In this document: piece by piece, positions 58,201 through 64,000 of the stretch
Position numbering within the stretch: position 1 is the first letter of the stretch
Layout of the letters: each line of letters starts with the position of its first letter
Assembly: GCF_029168335.1 (NCBI RefSeq)
Contig: NZ_JARGYC010000020.1
Span: 1-64,000, forward strand
Reading direction: 5' to 3'
Source: Psychromarinibacter sediminicola
GTDB lineage: Bacteria; Pseudomonadota; Alphaproteobacteria; Rhodobacterales; Rhodobacteraceae
Length of the DNA: 64,000 nucleotides
Translations under genes and position numbers: made by a program
Notes under the pieces: generated by a model
The model's input: the letters and a program-made list of their open reading frames with translations, nothing else
Database searches by the model: none
What the model was told of the DNA's origin: nothing

Positions 58201-60381
58201 ATGCCCGACCTTCTGATCGAGCTCTTCTCGGAAGAGATCCCGGCGCGGATGCAGACCCGCGCTGCCGACGACCTCAAGCGTCTCGTGACGGACGGGCTGG
58301 TGGAGGCCGGGCTGACCTATGCCCATGCCGGCGCCTTCGCGACGCCGCGCCGGCTGACCCTGACCGTCGAGGGGCTGCTCGCCGAAAGCCCCACCACGCG
58401 CGAGGAGCGCAAGGGGCCCCGCGTCGACGCGCCCGACAAGGCGCTGGAGGGCTTTCTGCGATCCACCGGCCTGACGCAGGACCGGCTGGAGCAGCGCGAC
58501 GACAAGAAGGGCCAGGTCTGGTTCGCCGTCCTCGAACGCCCCGGCCGGCCGGCGGCCGAGATCGTGTCCGAGGTGCTTGAGGCGACGATCCGCAATTTCC
58601 CCTGGCCCAAGTCGATGCGCTGGGGCGCGGGGGCGTTGCGCTGGGTCCGGCCGCTGCACTCGATCCTCTGCCTGCTGAGCGACGAGGCCGGCGCCACGGT
58701 CGTGCCGCTGGAGGTCGACGGGATCAAGGCGGGCGACAGCACCCGCGGCCACCGCTTCCTGTCGCCGGAGCCGTTTTCCGTCGCCTCCTTCGAGGATTAC
58801 GAGGCAAAGCTGAAGCGCGCCCGGGTGATCCTGCGGCCCGAGGAACGCGCCGACCATATCTGGACCGACGCCCACAACGCCGCCTTCGCGCAAGGCCTCG
58901 AGGTGGTCGAGGACAAGGGCCTTCTGGCCGAGGTCGCGGGGCTCGTCGAATGGCCGGTGGTGCTGACGGGCGAGATCGGGGCCGAGTTCCTCGACCTGCC
59001 GCCCGAGGTGCTGCAGACCTCGATGAAGGAGCACCAGAAGTTCTTCTCGGTCCGCAACCCCAAGACGGGCCGCATCGAGAAATTCGTCACCGTCGCCAAC
59101 ATCGAGACCGCCGACCAGGGCGCCACGATCCTGGCCGGCAACCGCAAGGTGCTGTCGGCACGGCTGTCGGACGCCAAGTTCTTCTGGGAGAACGACCTGC
59201 GCACCGTCGCCCACAAGGGCATGAAGGGCATGGCCGAGGCGCTCTCGGCCGTCACCTTCCATGCGAAACTCGGCACCGTCGCCGACAAGACCGCCCGCAT
59301 CGCTGCGCTCTCGCGCGAGATCGCGCCGCAGGTCGGCGCCGCCCCGGACCTCGCCGACGAGGCCGCGCGCATCTGCAAGGCGGACCTGGTGTCGGAAATG
59401 GTCTATGAATTCCCGGAACTTCAGGGGATCATGGGCCGATATTATGCGAAAAGTGCAAGCCACGACGACGGCGTGCCCGAAGCCTGCGAACAGCACTACG
59501 CCCCGCTCGGCCCTTCGGACGCGGTGCCGGAGGGCCCCGTCGCGGTGGCCGTCGCGCTGTCGGACAAGCTCGACACGCTGACGGGCTTCTGGGCGATCGA
59601 CGAAAAGCCCACCGGCTCCAAGGACCCTTACGCGCTGCGCCGCGCCGCGCTGGGCGTGATCCGCATCGCGCTGGAAAAGGACCTGCGGCTGCACCTGAAG
59701 GACCTCGTGGCCCACGCCCTGGCCACCCACGCTAGGCCGGAGACACCCGAGGCCGCCGACCGCTCCGACCTCGTGCTCGCCGAACAGGTCGCGGCGCTGC
59801 ATGCCGAGCATGTGCGCGAAGAGCAGACCGCCGCGCCCGCCCCCGACGCGGTGGCCGAGGATCTCCTGTCCTTCTTCCACGACCGGCTGAAGGTCCACCT
59901 GCGGGGCGAGGGGCTGCGCCACGACGTGATCGACGCCTGCCTGTCGATGGCGGCGAACGACGACCTGACCCTGCTGGTCAAGCGCGCCCGCGCCCTGGGC
60001 GCGTTCCTGGCCACCGACGACGGCGAGAACCTGGTGCTGGGCTTCCGCCGCGCCAACAACATTGTCACCCAGGCCGAGGAGAAGGACGGCGTCGAATACA
60101 GCTTCGGCGCGGACGCGAAATTCGCCGAGGACCCGACCGAACACGCGCTGTTCGCCGCGCTCGACGCGGCCGACGCCCGGATCGCCCCGGCGATGCAGGC
60201 CGAGGATTTCGAGGCCGCGATGTCCGCCATGGCCGACCTGCGCGCCCCGATCGACGCCTTCTTCGAGGCGGTGCAGATCAACACCGACAACCAGATCGTC
60301 CGCCGCAACCGGCTGAACCTCCTCAACCGCATCCGCACGACCTGCCTCGGCGTCGCGGATCTGACCCGTCTGGAAGGCTAG
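58201..60381 (+). CDS. glyS: Glycyl-tRNA synthetase beta subunit
   Basis: 726 residues. PDLLIELFSEEIPARMQTRA at the N-terminus, KSMRWGAGALRWVRPLHSIL, TSMKEHQKFFSV and the ALRRAALGVIRI stretch are typical of GlyS, whose C-terminal domain binds tRNA. Starts one base after the DUF6446 gene. With GlyQ forms the alpha2beta2 enzyme. Confidence 0.95.
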   Translation: MPDLLIELFSEEIPARMQTRAADDLKRLVTDGLVEAGLTYAHAGAFATPRRLTLTVEGLLAESPTTREERKGPRVDAPDKALEGFLRSTGLTQDRLEQRDDKKGQVWFAVLERPGRPAAEIVSEVLEATIRNFPWPKSMRWGAGALRWVRPLHSILCLLSDEAGATVVPLEVDGIKAGDSTRGHRFLSPEPFSVASFEDYEAKLKRARVILRPEERADHIWTDAHNAAFAQGLEVVEDKGLLAEVAGLVEWPVVLTGEIGAEFLDLPPEVLQTSMKEHQKFFSVRNPKTGRIEKFVTVANIETADQGATILAGNRKVLSARLSDAKFFWENDLRTVAHKGMKGMAEALSAVTFHAKLGTVADKTARIAALSREIAPQVGAAPDLADEAARICKADLVSEMVYEFPELQGIMGRYYAKSASHDDGVPEACEQHYAPLGPSDAVPEGPVAVAVALSDKLDTLTGFWAIDEKPTGSKDPYALRRAALGVIRIALEKDLRLHLKDLVAHALATHARPETPEAADRSDLVLAEQVAALHAEHVREEQTAAPAPDAVAEDLLSFFHDRLKVHLRGEGLRHDVIDACLSMAANDDLTLLVKRARALGAFLATDDGENLVLGFRRANNIVTQAEEKDGVEYSFGADAKFAEDPTEHALFAALDAADARIAPAMQAEDFEAAMSAMADLRAPIDAFFEAVQINTDNQIVRRNRLNLLNRIRTTCLGVADLTRLEG

Positions 60382-60393
60382 GGGCGCCACACC

Positions 60394-60421
60394 CCCTGCT
60401 TCTTCTGGCCCTGCTTCTTCT
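60394..60421. repeat. Tandem 13-bp direct repeat after glyS
   Basis: CCCTGCTTCTTCT occurs at 60394-60406 and again at 60409-60421, separated by GG. It lies just past the glyS stop and before the hairpin at 60444. Possibly slippage-derived. Confidence 0.7.
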
Positions 60422-60443
60422 CGTTCAAAATACGCACGGGGGT

Positions 60444-60462
60444 TTGGGGGCAAAGCCCCCAA
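60444..60462. terminator. Hairpin between glyS and the PPDK-like gene
   Basis: TTGGGGGC-AAA-GCCCCCAA, a perfect 8-bp stem with a 3-base loop. No T run follows. Located 62 bases after the glyS stop, likely its transcription end or an RNA-stabilising element. Confidence 0.5.
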
Positions 60463-60578
60463 CGCGCACGAAGTGCCAGAAACCTTGCGCCGCAGGCGCG
60501 CCTTTTGCAAAGACTCGGTTTAAACTTGTTCTGCACGCGCCGAACGCTATGCTGCCGCGACACAGCGGAGTTGCTGCG

Positions 60579-63131
60579 TTGCAGAAAATCGTCACCCTGA
60601 AGCCCTTCGTCCACATCACCTCTTCCGCGCCGATCGCGGTGGAGACGCATGGCGGCCGGGCGAAATGCCTGCAGCGGCTGATCCGGCTGGGGCTGCCGGT
60701 GCCGACGACGGTGGCGCTGTCCTTCGAGACGGTGCATCGCATCGCCGCCGGCGCGCTGCCCGACACGCGCTCGATCCTGAACGAATTCGGCGCCGCGCCC
60801 CTGGTCTCGGTCCGCCCGTCCAGCGAGGATCCCGACTGGGGCGGGCCGGGGGCGATCCTGAACATCGGGATGAACGACGACCGCCACGCCGCGCTGTCCG
60901 AGACGCTGGGCGCGCGGGCGGCGACGAAGCTCTACCTGCGCTTCATCCAGGCCTATGCCGTCCATGTGGCGCGGCTCGACCCGGACATGTTCGACGTGCC
61001 CGAGGCGCCGGACGCCACGGCGCTGCGCCATGTCATGGACATCTATGCTGAGGAGACCGACGAGGCGTTCCCGCAGGATCCGGCGGCGCAGCTAGCCGAG
61101 GTGCTGCGCTCGATGGCCCGCGCCTGGGAGGGAACGACGGCGCGGCTTCTGCGCCAGGCCAAGGGCGCGCCGGCGGATGCCGGGCTGGGCCTCGTGGTGC
61201 AGCGCATGGCGCTGGGCCTGGGGCCGGCGGAATCCGGCGCGGGCGTGATGCAGTTCGTCGATTCGGCGACCGGCCGGCGCCAGATCACCGGCCGCTACCG
61301 CAGCCAGAGCCAGAGCCGCGATGCGCTGAAAAAGCGCAAGGGCGCGCTGTATCTCACCCGCGACCCCCGCGGCGAATCGCTGGAGGACCGCTGTCCGGAG
61401 GTGTTCGCCGAGCTGGTGCGCCACGGCGAGACCTGCCGCGAGAAGCTGCGCGAGGAGATGCAGCTGGAATTCACCATCGAGGCGGGCGAGCTGCGGGTGC
61501 TGGACGCGCTGCGCGCGCCGCGGTCGGGCCGGGCGGCGGTGCGCATCGCGGTGTCGCTGGCCGAGGACGGGGTGATCCCGCGCGAAGAGGCCGTGCTGCG
61601 CATCGAGCCGCGCGCGCTGACCGAACTCCTGCATCCGCAGATCGACCCCGAGGCCAAGCGCGACATGGTCGCCCGCGGCATCCCGGCAAGCCCCGGCGCC
61701 GCCAGGGGCAAAATCGTCTTTTCGGCCACCGCCGCCCAGGCCAGCGAGTCGCGCGACGAGCCCTGCATCCTGGTCCGGCGCGAGACGGCGCCCGAGGATA
61801 TCCGCGGCATGCACGCCGCCCACGGCATCCTGACCGAGCGGGGCGGGATGACCAGCCACGCCGCGGTGATCGCGCGGGGGCTGGGCCTGCCCTGTGTCGT
61901 CGGGGTCAGCGGCGTCGCCATCGACGACCGCAAGAAGGTGCTGACCACGGCCGAGGGCCGCAGCTTCCGCGAGGGCGACGAGATCACCCTCGACGGCGGC
62001 ACCGGCGAGGTGCTGGCCGGCGCCGTCCCGATGCTGGAGCCGTCGCTGGACGAGACCTTCCAGGAGCTTCTGAGCTGGGCCGACGCGGTGCGCGACATCG
62101 GCATCCGCGCCAATGCCGACAGCCCGTCGGAGGCGCGGCTCGCCCGCAGTTTCCGGGCGCAGGGGATCGGGCTGTGCCGGACCGAGCACATGTTCTTCGA
62201 GGACGACCGCCTGACGGTGATGCGCGAGATGATCTTCGCCGACACGCCCGAGGACCGGCAGGCGACGCTGGATCAGCTTCTGCCGATGCAGCGCGCCGAC
62301 TTCGTCGAGCTGTTCGAGATCATGCAGGGCCTGCCGGTCTGCATCCGCCTGTTCGACCCGCCGCTGCACGAGTTCCTGCCCTCCGAGCGCTCCGCGATGC
62401 GCGATCTGGCGGAGTCGCTGGACCTGCCCATCGCCGAGGTGACGCGGCGGGTGGACCAGCTGTCGGAATTCAACCCGATGCTGGGGATGCGCGGCGTGCG
62501 GCTGGGGATCACCGTGCCCGAGATCTACGAGATGCAGGCCCGCGCGATCTTCGAGGCGACGGTCGAGGCCAGCCGCCGCGGCGACCCGGTCGTGCCCGAG
62601 ATCATGATCCCGCTGGTTTCCGCCAACCGCGAGGTCGAACTCGTGAAGACCCGCATCGACGGTGTCGCGGCGGCGGTGCGCAACCAGACCGGGGCCGAGT
62701 TCGACTATCGCCTCGGCGTGATGGCCGAGACCCCGCGCGCCTGTCTGCGCGCCGACGAGATCGCCCAGCACGCCACCTTCCTGTCCTTCGGCACCAACGA
62801 CCTGACCCAGATGACCTATGGCCTGTCGCGCGACGACGCGGGGCGGTTCATGTCGGACTACGTCAACCAGGGCGTCTTTGCCGAGGATCCGTTCCACATG
62901 CTGGATGTCGACGGCGTGGGCGAATTGCTGAAAATGGGGGCAGAGCGGGCCCGCGCCACGATGCCGGACATCGTTCTGTCGATCTGCGGCGAGCATGCGG
63001 GCAACACCGAATCGATTGCCTTCTGCCGCGCGGCGGGGTTCGACTACGTGTCCTGTTCCCCGTTTCGAGTGCCGGTTGTACGCCTGGCCGCCGCCCATCT
63101 GGCGCTGCGCGCCCCCAGGACCGCAGATTGA
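60579..63131 (+). CDS. PEP-utilising enzyme, pyruvate phosphate dikinase-like
   Basis: About 850 residues. N-terminal ATP-grasp part with GLPVPTTVALSFETV and SVRPSSEDPDWGGPGAILNI; swivelling phosphohistidine domain with TERGGMTSHAAVIARGLGLP (His phosphorylated in PPDK); C-terminal PEP/pyruvate barrel with GIGLCRTEHMFFEDDRLTVM, VCIRLFDPPLHEFLP, GMRGVRLGITVPEIYEMQAR, FGTNDLTQMTYGLSRDD and ICGEHAGNTESIAFCRAAGF. A TTG start at 60579 with GGAG at about eight bases is preferred; ATG 60549 is an alternative and the frame is open to 60444 across the hairpin. Somewhat shorter than classical PpdK, and the N-terminal part is divergent, so a separate PpdK elsewhere in the genome would make this a paralogue. 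Confidence 0.85.
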   Translation: MQKIVTLKPFVHITSSAPIAVETHGGRAKCLQRLIRLGLPVPTTVALSFETVHRIAAGALPDTRSILNEFGAAPLVSVRPSSEDPDWGGPGAILNIGMNDDRHAALSETLGARAATKLYLRFIQAYAVHVARLDPDMFDVPEAPDATALRHVMDIYAEETDEAFPQDPAAQLAEVLRSMARAWEGTTARLLRQAKGAPADAGLGLVVQRMALGLGPAESGAGVMQFVDSATGRRQITGRYRSQSQSRDALKKRKGALYLTRDPRGESLEDRCPEVFAELVRHGETCREKLREEMQLEFTIEAGELRVLDALRAPRSGRAAVRIAVSLAEDGVIPREEAVLRIEPRALTELLHPQIDPEAKRDMVARGIPASPGAARGKIVFSATAAQASESRDEPCILVRRETAPEDIRGMHAAHGILTERGGMTSHAAVIARGLGLPCVVGVSGVAIDDRKKVLTTAEGRSFREGDEITLDGGTGEVLAGAVPMLEPSLDETFQELLSWADAVRDIGIRANADSPSEARLARSFRAQGIGLCRTEHMFFEDDRLTVMREMIFADTPEDRQATLDQLLPMQRADFVELFEIMQGLPVCIRLFDPPLHEFLPSERSAMRDLAESLDLPIAEVTRRVDQLSEFNPMLGMRGVRLGITVPEIYEMQARAIFEATVEASRRGDPVVPEIMIPLVSANREVELVKTRIDGVAAAVRNQTGAEFDYRLGVMAETPRACLRADEIAQHATFLSFGTNDLTQMTYGLSRDDAGRFMSDYVNQGVFAEDPFHMLDVDGVGELLKMGAERARATMPDIVLSICGEHAGNTESIAFCRAAGFDYVSCSPFRVPVVRLAAAHLALRAPRTAD

Positions 63132-63323
63132 CGCTATAAGACGCTGACCTGGAAGTATTTTTTCCAATCGCAAAATCGCAAGGGCCAATCAATTTGCGCT
63201 TGCACTTTCCTGCGCGTCAGCCGCAGCCCCGCGCAGGAGACTCGACTCGATCCCCGTTTCGTGATTATCCGATAAGTCAAGATTGCATTTCGCCCGAATG
63301 GGGTGTGCCTGGGGGACAGTTTT

Positions 63324-64000
63324 ATGGGGATGAAGCGTCTTTTCGGCGCGGTGGTAATTTGTGCCGCGTCACTCGGCTTCGGACATGTCGCGACCGGGGG
63401 CGAGGTGCTCAGCGAATCCAACGATCCGGGGATCGTGTTCGATTCGCGCCTGACCGATCTGCTCAGCAGCGAAAAGGCCGCGCTGGGCCGCATCAAGGCG
63501 GTGCGGCTGGAACGCCTGTCGGAAATCCCGCCCGGGAAGTTCGAGAAGATGACGCCCGACGGGGTGGAATTCTCCAATGCCTGGCTCGACACGCTGCCGG
63601 CGCCGAAGGGCGGCGCGCAATGGGCCTGCCTGGCCGAGGCGCTGTATTTCGAGGCGCGCGGCGAGAGCGTGAAGGGCCAGTTCGCGGTGGCCGAGGTGAT
63701 CCTGAACCGCGTCGACCGGCCGGAATTTCCGGGCACCGTCTGTGGCGTCGTGCGGCAGGGCACGGGCGAGCGGTACCAGTGCCAGTTCACCTATACCTGC
63801 GACGGCCATGCCGAGGCGGTGAACGACAAGCGCACCTACGAGCGCATGGGCAAGATCGCCTGGCTGATGCTGAACGGGACCGAGCGGGTGCTGACCCGCG
63901 GGGCCACCAACTATCACACCATGGCGGTCAGCCCGGCCTGGGCGCGGCGCTTCCCGCGCACGACGACCATCGGGGTGCATCACTTCTACCGGATGCCGGG
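63324..64000 (+). CDS. SleB-type cell wall hydrolase (cut by the window edge)
   Basis: At least 225 codons, open to the end of the window. Signal peptide [20 protein letters not shown]; the Hydrolase_2 domain begins near [20 protein letters not shown] (catalytic Glu in EARGE) and continues through [27 protein letters not shown] and CQFTYTCDG to [22 protein letters not shown] precedes ATG 63324; ATG 63330 is an alternative. Acts in the periplasm on peptidoglycan. The 192-base A/T-richer gap before it probably holds its promoter; I could not fix its boxes. Confidence 0.88.
   Translation, partial: MGMKRLFGAVVICAASLGFGHVATGGEVLSESNDPGIVFDSRLTDLLSSEKAALGRIKAVRLERLSEIPPGKFEKMTPDGVEFSNAWLDTLPAPKGGAQWACLAEALYFEARGESVKGQFAVAEVILNRVDRPEFPGTVCGVVRQGTGERYQCQFTYTCDGHAEAVNDKRTYERMGKIAWLMLNGTERVLTRGATNYHTMAVSPAWARRFPRTTTIGVHHFYRMP

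Noticed and set aside
1-64000. CRISPR arrays, phage genes, toxin-antitoxin pairs and secretion-system clusters
   Set aside because: I looked for regularly spaced repeats and for characteristic small gene pairs or structural gene runs and saw none.

Overview
The window looks like the chromosome of a GC-rich alphaproteobacterium of the Rhodobacterales (Rhodobacteraceae). The support is the conserved block merR-ihfA-fabH-plsX-rpmF read leftward beside a tRNA-Pro(GGG), the long (360-residue) form of dCTP deaminase, glyQ and glyS separated by small lineage-type genes including a DUF6446 protein, a PEP-utilising PPDK-like protein and an SleB-type hydrolase. I have no database result; the assignment rests on gene content and recognised families.

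Layout. (1) 1-2965: the end of an unknown gene, then a translationally coupled thiolase / acyl-CoA synthetase pair. A decayed scrap of an IS3-type orfA lies behind it (2991-3068). (2) 3306-17061: a very GC-rich amine/amino-acid catabolism block with two tandem-GNAT paralogues, two HAD hydrolases, a DAO-family oxidase, an ArgE-like deacylase, a class III aminotransferase, a GhrA-like 2-hydroxyacid dehydrogenase and a complete dipeptide/opine-type ABC transporter. (3) 17071-31701: an Lrp regulator with a divergent DAO oxidase; then a LysR regulator, a divergent DAO oxidase and a seven-gene operon (hyuA, hyuB, a 2Fe-2S protein, an opine-oxidase-like FAD/NAD protein, an aldehyde dehydrogenase, a tartrate/isopropylmalate-type dehydrogenase and an Old Yellow Enzyme family protein). 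Two near-identical palindromes (20238-20254 and 21138-21154) lie about 80 bases upstream of the two LysR-flanking targets and probably define this regulon. (4) 31698-41974: two divergent units. Leftward: TPP-dependent decarboxylase, aldehyde dehydrogenase, aromatic/aspartate-type aminotransferase, DAO oxidase. Rightward: amino-acid ABC permease and ATPase without a binding protein, two small proteins and a KstD/fumarate-reductase-like flavoprotein. (5) 41984-42301: a C-terminal scrap of gabD marking a recombination scar. (6) 42426-47720: a compact seven-gene operon (alpha/beta hydrolase, luciferase-like monooxygenase, flavin reductase, SnoaL-like protein, creatininase-family amidohydrolase, ornithine-cyclodeaminase-family protein and a stand-alone flavokinase). 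This is the best candidate for an undescribed system. (7) 47860-64000: core housekeeping genes (dcd, tRNA-Pro, merR, ihfA, fabH, plsX, rpmF, an envelope pseudo-protease, glyQ ... glyS, a PPDK-like gene and a truncated sleB-like gene at the window edge).

How the parts work together. Blocks 2-6 together form a catabolic hotspot for nitrogen-containing organic compounds: importers, oxidases or transaminases that remove the amine, decarboxylase/dehydrogenase steps for the carbon skeleton, and ring-opening amidases. Block 6 appears to carry its own FMN supply (flavokinase plus flavin reductase) for a two-component oxygenase. By eye, blocks 1 and 4-6 are less GC-rich than blocks 2, 3 and 7, which fits separate acquisition. 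No integrase, intact transposase, phage gene or CRISPR array was seen.
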